34,118 nt of DNA from Elusimicrobiales bacterium (GTDB lineage Bacteria > Elusimicrobiota > Elusimicrobia > Elusimicrobiales > UBA9959). The stretch's first letter is position 1; each line of letters opens with the position of its first letter. The DNA is taken from the NCBI GenBank assembly GCA_023701245.1, contig JAMPXK010000024.1:1-34118 (forward strand), read 5' to 3'. The position numbers and the translations under genes are program-made. The notes under the pieces are model-generated. The model worked only from the letters and a program-made list of their open reading frames with translations. It was not told the DNA's origin and did no database searches. Below, piece by piece: positions 25,845 through 34,118 of the stretch.

Positions 25845-26696
25845 CTATTTCCCCCAGCCTTTCAACACGGCCGCCCGCTCCGAGGAGTAAAGATCACGCG
25901 CCGTACCACCTGGCAGGGCCAACAACTCCCAGAGCTTAATATAAGAAAGAGCACGGTAGAAGGCCATCATCAGACAGAGCGAAAATCCCCTAACCCCCTC
26001 ACTGTAGCCCCCGCGGGGAAAATACCTGTAAAAAAACTCGGCGGAGGCCGCCCGCAGTAGTCGGAAACACGAAAAGGGAACACCGGTCTCGCGCATATGC
26101 GCGGCCTCCACGGAAGTGTAGCGGTTCATTTTCTCCACAAAGTGTGCGGCGTCACGATAATTGAAGTGTTGTATGGAATTAGCATCCAGATGCGGAAGGT
26201 CCTCTATAACAGCCCCATCCGCTTCACGGAAATAGCCGTGTATCCTGCCGCTGAACAGCACTTTCCCCTTGCGGAAGAACCTGGCCTGCGGCGTATAGCC
26301 CCAGCCGCTGCGGCGAACCGGCGCGCCCAGCAGATAATGGACGAAAGGCACCCTCACAACATCGGCCCGCCCCAGTTCCGCGGCGGCCATCAGGGCTTCA
26401 GACAGTTTTTTCGGGGCCATTTCATCGGCATCTATCAAAAAGATCCAATCGCCGGAAGCTTTATCCACGGCGAACTTCTTGGCGGTATCGAAAGCCTGCA
26501 CCCGCGGGTGCCTGAAGACTTTCGCCCCGCGCGCCGCGGCTATCTCCGCGGTACGGTCGGAACTATCCATGTCCACCACTACTATTTCCCGGCACCAGCC
26601 TAACGTATCCAAACAGAAACCGATATTGGACTCTTCGTTCCTGGCCAGTATTACGGCCGAGATATACGGGATTGGCCGCTCCTCTACTTTCGCCAT
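25845..26696 (-). CDS. GT2-type glycosyltransferase (WaaE/KdtX-like)
   Basis: 283 residues. SAVILARNEESNIGFCLDTL and IVVVDMDSSDRTAEIAAARGAKVF at the N-terminus, FLIDADE (DADE at 89-92) as metal site, and a C-terminal FRKGKVLFSGRIHGYF, LPHLDANSIQHFNYRDAAHFVEKMNRYT. This matches the GT2 group of lipopolysaccharide core beta-glucosyltransferases (WaaE/KdtX-like). It overlaps the stop of the acyltransferase gene by 13 bases. Hydrophobic patches near the C-terminus (SLCLMMAFYRALSYIKLWELLAL) suggest membrane association. Acceptor and sugar unknown. Confidence 0.88.
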   Translation of the reverse strand: MAKVEERPIPYISAVILARNEESNIGFCLDTLGWCREIVVVDMDSSDRTAEIAAARGAKVFRHPRVQAFDTAKKFAVDKASGDWIFLIDADEMAPKKLSEALMAAAELGRADVVRVPFVHYLLGAPVRRSGWGYTPQARFFRKGKVLFSGRIHGYFREADGAVIEDLPHLDANSIQHFNYRDAAHFVEKMNRYTSVEAAHMRETGVPFSCFRLLRAASAEFFYRYFPRGGYSEGVRGFSLCLMMAFYRALSYIKLWELLALPGGTARDLYSSERAAVLKGWGK

Positions 26697-27349
26697 GACA
26701 CATTCTCCTTGAGCACCACGGCGGGGCTGCCGCCTATAAGGGTATTCGCGGCCGTAAATTCACGGGTCACAGTGGAAGCCGCCGCCACCACCGTTCCATC
26801 CGGGAGAACGGAGCCCTTAAGCACCAGCGCGCGGCAGCCGATCCAAACCCCGGCACCTATACGGACCGGGGCGGACGGATTAAGAAGTTCACCGCCGCCG
26901 TATAACCCATGAAAGTCGGTATCTATTACCAGTACGTCCCAGGAAAACAGGCTGCCCGCGCCTATGCTGACGCTGTTGGAGGCTACTATGGCGCTCTCGG
27001 CAGTTATCCTAAGGTCCGCCCCCATCCTCAGCACTCCGGAAACAGAAAGCCTTGTGCCGTGGCCGATACTGGCCGGGCCTTCGAACTCCACCCGGCCGGA
27101 GACCTGCCATATGCTCCGCGAACGGTGCTGATCAAAGATCCCCACCTCGCCGAAGCCTATCTCTATCATGCCGCGGTGCAGCGGCCCCCGCACCCTCACC
27201 TCGCCGGACATCTCCATCAGCCACACCCGGTGCGACACGTAGACCGGAAGCTTGAGAGCATCCCTGAGAGGGAAATATTTAAAGTTGAACAACAGGGTCT
27301 TTGGCAGGCCCAACAGCAGCAGGATCTTTCGCCTTAAATATTTTCGCAT
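26684..27349 (-). CDS. Left-handed beta-helix (hexapeptide) acyltransferase
   Basis: 221 residues. From about 75 to 210 the sequence follows the hexapeptide rhythm ([LIV]-G-x4) with IGHGTRLSVSG, MGADLRITAESAIVAS, VSIGAGSLFSWDVLV, IDTDFHGLYG and VRIGAGVWIGCRALVLKGSVLPDGTVVAAASTVT, ending LIGGSPAVVLKEN. This is the O-acetyl/acyltransferase beta-helix (WbbJ/NodL/MaaA type), with the His of DTDFHGL as the likely catalytic base. It presumably O- or N-acylates a sugar of the polysaccharide. The N-terminal ~40 residues are basic and may contact the membrane. ATG 27349, 14 bases after the preceding methyltransferase. Confidence 0.87.
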   Translation of the reverse strand: MRKYLRRKILLLLGLPKTLLFNFKYFPLRDALKLPVYVSHRVWLMEMSGEVRVRGPLHRGMIEIGFGEVGIFDQHRSRSIWQVSGRVEFEGPASIGHGTRLSVSGVLRMGADLRITAESAIVASNSVSIGAGSLFSWDVLVIDTDFHGLYGGGELLNPSAPVRIGAGVWIGCRALVLKGSVLPDGTVVAAASTVTREFTAANTLIGGSPAVVLKENVSWRK

Positions 27350-27363
27350 ACAAAATTACGGCG

Positions 27364-28233
27364 TCAGCCGCCCTTCTTTAACGCATATACTTCTATCAGC
27401 CCGCCCCGGCCAAGCCCCCACCATACGCGCTGCAGCAGCGGCACAAGCGCCCTGGCGGCCAGCCAGGTAAAACGTCGCAACAACCGGCCAGGCAGGCTCC
27501 GCGTCCTGAAACCGGAATAAATGTTGCCTACAAAATCAGCGGCTGGTTCCCAGGTGCGCAGTTCTGCCACTTCAAAACCGGAATCCCCCAGCAAGCGGGA
27601 GAGCGATCCCGGAGTAAAATGATACAAATGGTCAGGGGGCGTAAGCCAGCTCCAATTCTCCTTCATGAGCCAGGCCATTAAACTTCCAAAGTTGGGAGAC
27701 TGCACCACCAGCAAGCCGCCTGGCTTCAGCGCAAACCGCGCCGCACCCAGGAAAGCGCGCGGATCCTGCACATGCTCCAGAACGTCGAACATGGTGACCA
27801 CATCCAAAGTGTCTGGAGCGAAACCCGCGCGTTCCAGCGGTACCGGGCGAATGTCCAGTCCCAACTTGTCGCGCCCATAGGCGGCGCAGCTGGGATTTAG
27901 TTCCACTCCGGCCACCGAATAACCCCGATCCTTGGCCGCCTTCATGAACATTCCGATATTGCACCCCACATCCAGCAGGCTCCCGGAAGACTTGAACCTG
28001 CGGATTCTTGCCAAAGCGGCAGCGTAACGCGCGTCAAACTCGCGCTGCCGCGATAGATAGGCGGCCGCCCTTTCCTCCGCGGCGTAAGTGGCAAGATTGT
28101 TCTCCTCAAGCTGAGCCGCGGACGGCGCTGGCGAGGTCCGTCCGACACCGCAAGACCGGCAGAGGAGTATCTCGAAACCGCCCAGCCGGCCCCATACAGA
28201 AGAACTCTCTCCGCCGCAGACTACGCAGGCCAT
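27364..28233 (-). CDS. SAM-dependent methyltransferase with N-terminal zinc ribbon (paralogue of 16077-16901)
   Basis: 289 residues. Four-Cys ribbon Cys3, Cys6, Cys25, Cys28 (MACVVCGG, LLCRSCGVG), then motif I LLDVGCNIGMFMKAA (86-100), GVELNPSCAAYG, VVTMFDVLEHVQDPRAFL and ALKPGGLLVVQSPN. The PDHLYHFTPGSLSRLLGDSGFEV segment is typical of Methyltransf_23-like enzymes in O-antigen loci. It shares ribbon and motif spacing with the gene at 16077-16901, indicating an ancient duplication. The start overlaps the radical SAM gene by 13 bases, which makes co-operation of the two in one modification plausible. Acceptor unknown. Confidence 0.85.
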   Translation of the reverse strand: MACVVCGGESSSVWGRLGGFEILLCRSCGVGRTSPAPSAAQLEENNLATYAAEERAAAYLSRQREFDARYAAALARIRRFKSSGSLLDVGCNIGMFMKAAKDRGYSVAGVELNPSCAAYGRDKLGLDIRPVPLERAGFAPDTLDVVTMFDVLEHVQDPRAFLGAARFALKPGGLLVVQSPNFGSLMAWLMKENWSWLTPPDHLYHFTPGSLSRLLGDSGFEVAELRTWEPAADFVGNIYSGFRTRSLPGRLLRRFTWLAARALVPLLQRVWWGLGRGGLIEVYALKKGG

Positions 28234-29549
28234 CGCAGGGTCCTTTTTATCCTTGCAACTATCTTGTAGAGGGTACTGTCATAGTTTGAAACCCGGTCCC
28301 GCATGCGCATAAGTTCTTTCAGGGAATGCTCCGCGGTATATGTCATATACGGCTCGTCCGTAAGCCAAAAATCTTCGTTTATCAGCCCCCTGGAGACACA
28401 ATCCCTGTAAAGCTTGGTACCCGGCAGCACCCACAATCCTCCCACGCAGCCCACCCTGTCCGGCCGTGTCTTCCGCAGGAAGGCCACGGTTTCACGGATG
28501 GTCTCCCAGGTCTCCCCGACGCTGCCGGCTATCAGGAGCGCGGTCGCCCTTATCCCGGCCTGCCTGCACAGCGCGATAGCACGCTCCGAAGCCTCCACCG
28601 TATTCTCTTTGCCTAGCCTGGTCAACAGACGGGGAGAGGCTGTCTCTATTCCGAAAGAAATATTGTAGCAGCCGGCCGCTTTCATCTTTGCCAGCATTTC
28701 GGCGTCCACACAATCGGTACGCGTGGTCACATGAAAAGCTATCCGCATACCCCTGGAGATTATTTCATCGCAAAGGGAGATAACTCTTTCCCTGTTCACC
28801 GTCATGGAGTCATCGGCGAAAGAGAAGTGGCGTATGCCGAAATCCCGGTAAAGCAGTTCCAATTCATCCGCCATGTTCACGGCCGAACGGCAGCGCCAGC
28901 CGCGCCATATCCACCAGGTAGAGCAGAAGTCGCAATGCCCGGAACAGCCTCTGGAGAATATAACCGAAACCCGCGGTTCCCTGGCCAGGTCCACCCCGTT
29001 CTCCACTCCGGAATCTAGCGGCGGATACTTTTTCAGGTCCAGCAGCTGCCAGGCCGGGAACGGGATGGAGTCAAGGTTCTTCTCATGTGCCCGGAGAGGC
29101 GTCTTAACCACATCGCTACCGAGTCGGTAAACTATTCCGGCGATATCGGCCGGAGGTGTCCCGAGGGCGATTTCAAGCATTGTTTTCTCGCCTTCTCCGA
29201 TAACGACAAGATCCACGAAGGGATAATTACGCAGCATCTGTTCTGGAAGTATGGTGGGATGAACCCCTCCCAACACCGTCACTATACCGGCATCGAAATC
29301 TTTTATCTGCCGTACGGCCGCCAGGGACTTCTTTCTACCCGGAGTAAGGCAAGTCACCCCCGCTATATCCGGGCGGAATTCTGAAAGCGCGGCAGCCAAC
29401 GCTCCGGGCCCGTCCACGCAGCCATCCACCAGCCGAACCTCGAAGCCGGCCTTCAGGAGCGTCCCGGCCAGGTAAAGAAGCCCCAAGGGCGGATTTGAAT
29501 ATCCTGCCTGCTCCGTCTCGGGAGGATTTACAAGAAGGACACGTTTCAC
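28221..29549 (-). CDS. Radical SAM protein with N-terminal B12-binding-like domain
   Basis: 442 residues starting at GTG 29549, which overlaps the flippase stop (GTGA). Residues 1-~130 form a cobalamin-binding-type Rossmann domain (VLLVNPPE, GLLYLAGTLLKAGFEVRLVDG, VTVLGGVHPTILPEQML, VVIGEGE). The DxHxxG cobalamin ligand motif is not seen, as in many class B radical SAM proteins. The [4Fe-4S] motif is Cys202-x3-Cys206-x2-Cys209 (CSGHCDFC), followed by FADDSMTVN, ISFGIETASP and ALLIAGSVGETWETI. Such enzymes methylate unactivated carbons or make other C-centred radicals; in a polysaccharide operon a sugar, lipid carrier or lipid-A-like target is likely. Exact reaction not predictable. Confidence 0.88.
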   Translation of the reverse strand: MKRVLLVNPPETEQAGYSNPPLGLLYLAGTLLKAGFEVRLVDGCVDGPGALAAALSEFRPDIAGVTCLTPGRKKSLAAVRQIKDFDAGIVTVLGGVHPTILPEQMLRNYPFVDLVVIGEGEKTMLEIALGTPPADIAGIVYRLGSDVVKTPLRAHEKNLDSIPFPAWQLLDLKKYPPLDSGVENGVDLAREPRVSVIFSRGCSGHCDFCSTWWIWRGWRCRSAVNMADELELLYRDFGIRHFSFADDSMTVNRERVISLCDEIISRGMRIAFHVTTRTDCVDAEMLAKMKAAGCYNISFGIETASPRLLTRLGKENTVEASERAIALCRQAGIRATALLIAGSVGETWETIRETVAFLRKTRPDRVGCVGGLWVLPGTKLYRDCVSRGLINEDFWLTDEPYMTYTAEHSLKELMRMRDRVSNYDSTLYKIVARIKRTLRWPA

Positions 29550-31039
29550 CTATTCCCCCCTGAAGCTATCCGGCTGACGCTTTCCTTGAACTCCAGAAGG
29601 ACCGTCTTCTCCAGCAACAAGACCATTAAAACATACACCGCGGCTCCGGAAAGAGCGGCAGCCGCCAGCGTAAGAGGTGACGGGCACAAAGTTCCCATCA
29701 GCAGCCTGGCGGCCATTCCGGCCAGCAAGGCGGAAATCAAAGATACACGGATATTAATCAGAACGGAGACTTGCACCGACTCGGAATGCAGGACACGTAG
29801 ATAGACGAAACAGAAAAGCAGGGCTATGAAAGGCTGACTGACGGCTATGCCATTAAATCCAAAAAACATCACAAGCGGAACACCGAGCCCCCATTCCAGG
29901 ACAAAGAGGGAGAGCATCATCTTAAGAACTATCCCGGACCGCCCCAGCGCGAGTATAGCGCTGTACATAGGCAAGACCACTCCTATCACCAACGGGGATG
30001 TGCAGTAGAAATAATAGGCAGGCAAGGCGGGGAGCCACTTATCGGTAAACACCACACTTATTATCTCCGGGCCTAAGGCCACCATCAAGGAGGTGATGGG
30101 GAACATCAGCAGCGTGATAGCGCGCATTGAACGCTCCACTGCCCTGGCCAGCATGTCCCTGTCCGCCTGTATCCTTGAGAACGCCGGGAACGCCACCCGG
30201 CCGAAGGCCTCGGAAAGCATAAGCGGCGCAAAAGCGGAACTCCGGGCCCAGTTCACGAATCCTACGGCTGCGGCGCCGGAATAAGCACCGACAAAAAGAG
30301 GAATAACGGCGTCCTTTACGAAGCCCAGGATGGTATTTCCTTGATACGGCAACCCAAAAGAGATTATCTCGCGCACGCCTGAAAATTTAAAATCCGCGGT
30401 CGGCCGCCAGCCGGAAAGGAGATAGATCAGACACGCGCCGGAAAAAGAACGCAGCAGGGCCGCGACGATAAAACTCCAGACCCCATATCCGCCGAAGGCC
30501 AATGCCAGCACCGAGGCGTAAAAGACCGCTGTTTCGGCGATGTCTACAAGGGCGATACGGCCGAAATCCAGTTTCCGCTCCATCAGAATGGCCGGAACTG
30601 TTTTAAAGGAAGCCAGCGCGAAACTCAAAGCCATAGCCCTTATCAGCCAGCTCCCGTAAGAAGGCAGGGACGGATACACCCGCGCCGCAAGAGGCGCGGC
30701 GGCTATCACCGCGCAGACCACCAGCAAGACAAGCAACTGCTGAAGCCAGAAAGTGGAGGAGATCTCCTCACGGGTCAGTTCTCTTTTTTTCTGTATCAAC
30801 GCCGCGCCTATTCCCACATCGCCAAAGGTGGAAAAGAACTGCACCACGAAGGTCACAATAGCGTAAACCCCGAACACTTCCGGGACCAGCAGCCTGGCCA
30901 GCGCGATATTAGCGAAAAATGAAAGCAGCCGCACGGCGACTTGCCGTTTTACAAGCGTCCCGATACCGCTAAAAGACCTGCGCTTAAGCTCCTCTATGTC
31001 TCCGGCATGCGCGGGATTGTCTTCGTATAAATTATCCAT
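29546..31039 (-). CDS. Wzx/MOP-superfamily polysaccharide flippase
   Basis: 497 residues with about 12-14 hydrophobic helices. The N-terminus (FSGIGTLVKRQVAVRLLSFFANIALARLLVPEVFGVYAIV) is typical of the WzxC/RfbX type of oligosaccharidyl-lipid flippases; AFGRVAFPAFSRIQADRDMLARAVERSMR in the middle is also a family hallmark. It should move undecaprenyl-linked repeat units across the inner membrane for polymerisation by a Wzy/WaaL-like enzyme, such as the gene at 32099. Start chosen at the ATG 31039; the preceding codon is TTG. Its stop overlaps the radical SAM start by four bases. Confidence 0.9.
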   Translation of the reverse strand: MDNLYEDNPAHAGDIEELKRRSFSGIGTLVKRQVAVRLLSFFANIALARLLVPEVFGVYAIVTFVVQFFSTFGDVGIGAALIQKKRELTREEISSTFWLQQLLVLLVVCAVIAAAPLAARVYPSLPSYGSWLIRAMALSFALASFKTVPAILMERKLDFGRIALVDIAETAVFYASVLALAFGGYGVWSFIVAALLRSFSGACLIYLLSGWRPTADFKFSGVREIISFGLPYQGNTILGFVKDAVIPLFVGAYSGAAAVGFVNWARSSAFAPLMLSEAFGRVAFPAFSRIQADRDMLARAVERSMRAITLLMFPITSLMVALGPEIISVVFTDKWLPALPAYYFYCTSPLVIGVVLPMYSAILALGRSGIVLKMMLSLFVLEWGLGVPLVMFFGFNGIAVSQPFIALLFCFVYLRVLHSESVQVSVLINIRVSLISALLAGMAARLLMGTLCPSPLTLAAAALSGAAVYVLMVLLLEKTVLLEFKESVSRIASGGNR

Positions 31040-31062
31040 CAAGGTCCATCATCAGAATAACT

Positions 31063-32118
31063 TCAGGCTTTAAGATCTGCCTTTAGGAACATTTCCGGGT
31101 AAAGTTCCACAAACTTGTCTCTGGCGAACAAAAAGAGGACTCCATCCTCGGAAGGGAACCTGCTGCCGCAAACGGCGCACGAGGCGCCGGAAACGTCCAG
31201 CCGGACCGGGGATTCCTTCCCCCGCTCAGCACAGGCCGGGCAAGCCAGTGATTCCGCCGGCAGCCGCGGAACAGCCGGAGGCACTCCGGCCTTCCTTCCG
31301 ACCCCACGTATCTCTCCTCCGAAAAGCCAGGCCGCCGCCAGGCGCCACAGCCCCCCTGCCCCGAAGAGATCCGCTTCTATCCCTTTTATTGTGCGGAGCT
31401 TGAAATCTTTTTCGGCGAAAACGGCCAGCGCCCGCCGCCAAGTGCCGAGAGTTATCCTGTCGTTCTCTATTACCCCGTGAGCGACCTCGTTGCAATCGCT
31501 TTCGGAGAAAAAAAAGTCCAGCGTGTCGCGGAGTTTGCCAGGCGGGGGAGCGTTTTGAGCATAGATCTTTCTGCCTTTATAGAGGCCGAAATGCAAGACC
31601 TTCATGAAAGGCTCTTCGTTCACGGAAAAATATCCCCCGGGAGAAAGGACGCGGTTCATCTCGGCCACTATCGGCCCCGGGTCGGGGAAGTGATGCAGCG
31701 TCTGATAGCAGAACACAAAAGGGATGGAACCGCTGAGAAAAGGCAGCGCATTCGCGTCGCAGCAAACTCGCAGAGGAGATTTGGACTTACCGAAAACGCT
31801 CATGTAGTGCCCGCAACTTTTGAGCATATCGAACGACAGGTCAGCGGCCAAACCCTCGGCCCCCAGGTCATTCTCCATCACTAGGGACCGCTGGCAGCGT
31901 TCAGCGCCTATCTCGAGGTACGGTGATATGGGCATCCCCCGCGCCCTGATCCGGGAAATCTCATCGCGGGTCTTCTTCATCCTGTCCTCGAGGATCCTGG
32001 TTATACCCGGGCCATCGAACTCGTCCTCGAGGGACCGCACCCCGGAAACCTGCTGGGCCGCCAGTTTGCGCCGGAATTCTATTTCCCCCTTCTGGGCCTT
32101 ACTTGGTTGCCTGTCCAT
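31063..32118 (-). CDS. SAM-dependent methyltransferase with C-terminal zinc ribbon
   Basis: 351 residues. N-terminal ~60 residues are charged helical sequence; YLEIGAERCQRSLVM (67-81), AADLSFDMLKSC, DANALPFLSGSIPFVFCYQTLHHFPDP and EMNRVLSPGGYF give a class I methyltransferase core. The C-terminus has CPAC (Cys293, Cys296) and CAVC (Cys314, Cys317), a Trm112/UPF0434-like ribbon ending in GVLFLFARDKFVELYPEMF. This puts the ribbon at the opposite end from the other two ribbon methyltransferases of the locus. It overlaps the Wzy/WaaL-like gene by 20 bases. Motif I is degenerate (GAERCQ instead of GxGxG), so it may bind SAM atypically. Acceptor unknown. Confidence 0.75.
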   Translation of the reverse strand: MDRQPSKAQKGEIEFRRKLAAQQVSGVRSLEDEFDGPGITRILEDRMKKTRDEISRIRARGMPISPYLEIGAERCQRSLVMENDLGAEGLAADLSFDMLKSCGHYMSVFGKSKSPLRVCCDANALPFLSGSIPFVFCYQTLHHFPDPGPIVAEMNRVLSPGGYFSVNEEPFMKVLHFGLYKGRKIYAQNAPPPGKLRDTLDFFFSESDCNEVAHGVIENDRITLGTWRRALAVFAEKDFKLRTIKGIEADLFGAGGLWRLAAAWLFGGEIRGVGRKAGVPPAVPRLPAESLACPACAERGKESPVRLDVSGASCAVCGSRFPSEDGVLFLFARDKFVELYPEMFLKADLKA

Positions 32119-33511
32119 AAACTTCTTTCCCTTGGGCCTCAGCGGGCGGCTGGTATTTTTTTATGTAAAGCGCGCTGAGCATGGCTGCGATGAACCAGAA
32201 AGGCTCCATAATTCTGACCACTATGAAAGTGTTGACCCCCAGTGACTGGAACAGAAGGCCTACCATGGAGACCATGAATCCTAACGCCAGCGCCTTTATG
32301 GCGGCGCTATCGTACGCCTGAAAAACCATCTTTGCGGTATAGAAAAGTTTATAGAGCATCCATATAAATAAAACCACCCCAAGAATCCCCAGTTCCCCTA
32401 TCACAAGGGCATACTGCGTGTCCCCAAGGCCTACACCTGTTACGCCCCACCCAATGACAGGGTGCTGGGGGAATTTATCAAAAAGCACGCGCTTTATGGA
32501 ATATATGCGGGAAGCCGCGGAATCCTCCAGCTTTATGCTGCCAGCGGAACCAGCCTGAAAGGCTTGTGTGGCGTACGTCCCTTGATAGGTCATAGTTATC
32601 CGGTCAAGGACCTTATCTGAAACGCTCGGGGTAAGTGCCAGTGCCATCAGGCCGGCCGATGCCAACCCCAGCATAAAGAGGCGGCGGCGCTTAGCCATAA
32701 AGAACAGGGCCGGCAGCATAGCGGAAATACCTATATAGGATGCTCGGGAAAAAGTAAAAAGGAACGCCGGGAACATAAAAATAAGCGCCCCCAGCGACAA
32801 CAACACCAAGGAGCCGGAAGCCCAGCTAAGCAACGCCAACAGCACGCCGAAAACTATAAGGTAATAGCCGCCCAACGAGGCAGGTTCTGAGTCGGCCGGG
32901 TTGCCTATAGGAGCTTCGAACGGGGCCGTCGCACGCGCGGTCGGGCCGGAAGCGTAATAGTAATAATAAGCGTAGAAGGTAACGATTACCGCCACGATGA
33001 ACCCATACTTCATGTATCCCTTAACCTCATCTTCGGACTCAACGATATTCACCGTCATGAAGAAGAGCAGGAAATACTCAACGTATTTAAGCACGTAGAA
33101 AACAGAGACTTTCCATGAGACGTCGCCCCGCATAACACCAACGGCGGTGGAAAGCACGCACAGCACCGTGTAGAGCAAAACAGGGGTCTGTACCGGTGTA
33201 GATGTTATGAATGGTTTATTCTTAAAAATGGCTGCCCTGGCGAACCAGGAAAGAAAGATGATAATCAGCAGTATATCGTCGTAACGGACAACTATAGAAC
33301 GAAGTTCGGTTATGGCTCCAAACCCCAGTTCCGGGGAGAGCAGCATGGAGAAGATCAGGAGCACGAGGCTTAGTTTGGGGGAGAAGAACGCCATGGCCCC
33401 AACGACAAGCGTTCCCACCATGAGCACGAGCGCATATTGCACCCCGGTAGCGGCCAGGAACCCCAGCCCTCCCGCAACCGCCAGCGCGATGAGAACTATG
33501 AGTATCGGCAT
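32099..33511 (-). CDS. O-antigen ligase/polymerase-like membrane protein (Wzy/WaaL type)
   Basis: 470 residues with about ten or more hydrophobic helices and one large loop between ~285 and 355, the layout of O-antigen ligases and polymerases (Wzy_C domain). The loop contains DSAASRIYSIKRVLFDKFPQHPVIGWGVTGVG, which matches the R...W..al..f..hPl.G.G.g motif of the family, with the Arg of SRIYS as a likely functional residue. It would polymerise or ligate lipid-linked glycans in the periplasm; ligase and polymerase cannot be told apart from sequence. It follows the tyrosine autokinase by nine bases, the usual partner order in Wzx/Wzy systems. Start ATG 33511 lacks a good ribosome site. Confidence 0.87.
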   Translation of the reverse strand: MPILIVLIALAVAGGLGFLAATGVQYALVLMVGTLVVGAMAFFSPKLSLVLLIFSMLLSPELGFGAITELRSIVVRYDDILLIIIFLSWFARAAIFKNKPFITSTPVQTPVLLYTVLCVLSTAVGVMRGDVSWKVSVFYVLKYVEYFLLFFMTVNIVESEDEVKGYMKYGFIVAVIVTFYAYYYYYASGPTARATAPFEAPIGNPADSEPASLGGYYLIVFGVLLALLSWASGSLVLLSLGALIFMFPAFLFTFSRASYIGISAMLPALFFMAKRRRLFMLGLASAGLMALALTPSVSDKVLDRITMTYQGTYATQAFQAGSAGSIKLEDSAASRIYSIKRVLFDKFPQHPVIGWGVTGVGLGDTQYALVIGELGILGVVLFIWMLYKLFYTAKMVFQAYDSAAIKALALGFMVSMVGLLFQSLGVNTFIVVRIMEPFWFIAAMLSALYIKKYQPPAEAQGKEVYGQATK

Positions 33512-33520
33512 CGCAATGGG

Positions 33521-34117
33521 TCAGCGCCGCGCGTACTTCTTGTAGTCGTAGTAGTAGTAGCCGTACTGCGGGCCCATTTCGGAGGCGCGAACGCCGTTAA
33601 GCACTACGCCCAGCATCCTGGCGTTGGCGCCGGCGCCGCTGATCTGGTCCTTGGCGCGCTTCAGGGCGCCGCGGGCTATCTTGCCGGCCTTGTAGACCAG
33701 CACCACGCCGTCGGAGGCGTGCTTGGCTATCATCACCGAGTCCACGAAGAGCAGCACCGGGGGCGCGTCGAAGATGATCATGTCGAACTCGCGCTTGAGG
33801 TCCTCCATGAGGTCCTTCCAGTTGGCGCCGCCCAGGATGTCTATGACGTTGCCGGGCTGGGTGCCGCAGTTGAGCACCTTGAGGTTCTCTATGCCGGGAA
33901 AGCGCATGAGCTGGTCGAAATCCAGGCCGCCCATGATGAAGTCCGCGCTTTCCAGCACGGCCTCGCGCCAGTCGGCCTTGCCGGCCAGCACGTCGCTCAA
34001 GCCCGGTTCCTTGCGCGTGCCGAAGATCTGGTTGATGGCCGGGCGCCGCATGTCGGCGTCAATCAGCAGGGTGCGCAGGCCGGAATGCGCGCTGGCCAGC
34101 GCGAAATTGACCGCGGT
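33521..34117 (-). CDS. Tyrosine autokinase of the Wzc/CpsD (BY-kinase) family, 5' end outside the window
   Basis: 198 C-terminal residues are visible; the frame is open to the window edge (an ATG at 34051 is internal). TLLIDADMRRP is the Walker A' motif and FDMIIFDAPPVLLFVDSVMIA the Walker B motif of bacterial tyrosine kinases; the Walker A loop must lie just upstream. The C-terminal tail QYGYYYYDYKKYA holds seven Tyr within 12 residues, the cluster that is autophosphorylated. Such kinases control polymer length and export with a PCP/Wza partner; the N-terminal part, if fused as in Wzc, would be the periplasmic chain-length domain. It is the first visible gene of the locus, and the operon promoter is beyond 34118. 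Confidence 0.92.
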   Translation of the reverse strand, partial: TAVNFALASAHSGLRTLLIDADMRRPAINQIFGTRKEPGLSDVLAGKADWREAVLESADFIMGGLDFDQLMRFPGIENLKVLNCGTQPGNVIDILGGANWKDLMEDLKREFDMIIFDAPPVLLFVDSVMIAKHASDGVVLVYKAGKIARGALKRAKDQISGAGANARMLGVVLNGVRASEMGPQYGYYYYDYKKYARR

Positions 34118-34118
34118 C

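Overview
This window comes from a GC-rich Gram-negative bacterium. The features that suggest an anaerobic or facultative lineage, possibly of the Elusimicrobiota type, are a diheme b558-type succinate dehydrogenase/fumarate reductase, a single-chain class I (Fe-S) fumarase, a lone type IV pilin-like protein and several signal-peptide proteins without clear family. No rRNA or conserved phylogenetic marker is present, so the taxonomic guess is inference only.

Layout. (1) Positions 1-5089, plus strand: sdhC (5' end cut by the window), sdhA, sdhB and fumarase, a TCA/fumarate-respiration block. Between sdhB and the fumarase lies a strikingly base-paired 140-nt element (3310-3446) that looks like a three-way-junction RNA. 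(2) 5093-7427, plus: ankyrin-repeat lipoprotein overlapping a pilin-like gene, then argF with its own -10 box and a strong terminator. (3) 7464-9520: an EamA-type transporter and a membrane-anchored metallophosphoesterase, divergent from a 16-bp AT palindrome. (4) 9581-14609: genes for envelope or exported proteins (permuted NlpC/P60-like enzyme with HEAT-like repeats, an unknown secreted/membrane protein, a phospholipase D-like protein) plus a small class III nucleotidyl cyclase homologue. Rho-independent terminators separate them. Short AAAGGRCCTA-type motifs recur in the spacers next to the three exported-protein genes, and a ~98-bp inverted-repeat element (12725-12822) sits between the PLD stop codon and its terminator. 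(5) 14669-34118, minus strand: 18 tightly packed genes (many ATGA/GTGA/TAATG overlaps) forming a surface polysaccharide locus. In transcription order these are tyrosine autokinase (cut by the window end), O-antigen ligase/polymerase-like protein, methyltransferase, Wzx-like flippase, B12-domain radical SAM, methyltransferase, hexapeptide acyltransferase, two GT2, a CDP-alcohol phosphotransferase, two GT4, methyltransferase, GT4, an asparagine synthase-GT9 fusion, methyltransferase, WbqC-like protein and a last methyltransferase.

How the parts work together: the minus-strand locus carries assembly (glycosyltransferases), decoration (five methyltransferases, an acyltransferase, an amidotransferase, a phospho-alcohol transferase), export/polymerisation (flippase, Wzy/WaaL-like) and chain-length or phosphorylation control (BY-kinase). 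It has no sugar-nucleotide synthesis genes in view; these must lie outside. The middle of this locus (about 21.1-33.5 kb) looks less GC-rich than the flanks, as expected for a variable O-antigen/EPS cassette.

Most unusual items: the asparagine synthase-heptosyltransferase fusion, a CDP-alcohol phosphotransferase lacking the last Asp of its signature, the structured element before fumarase, the inverted-repeat element, and the recurrent spacer motif. No gene-free stretch exceeds 300 bases. I saw no tRNA, rRNA, CRISPR array, transposase or prophage gene.
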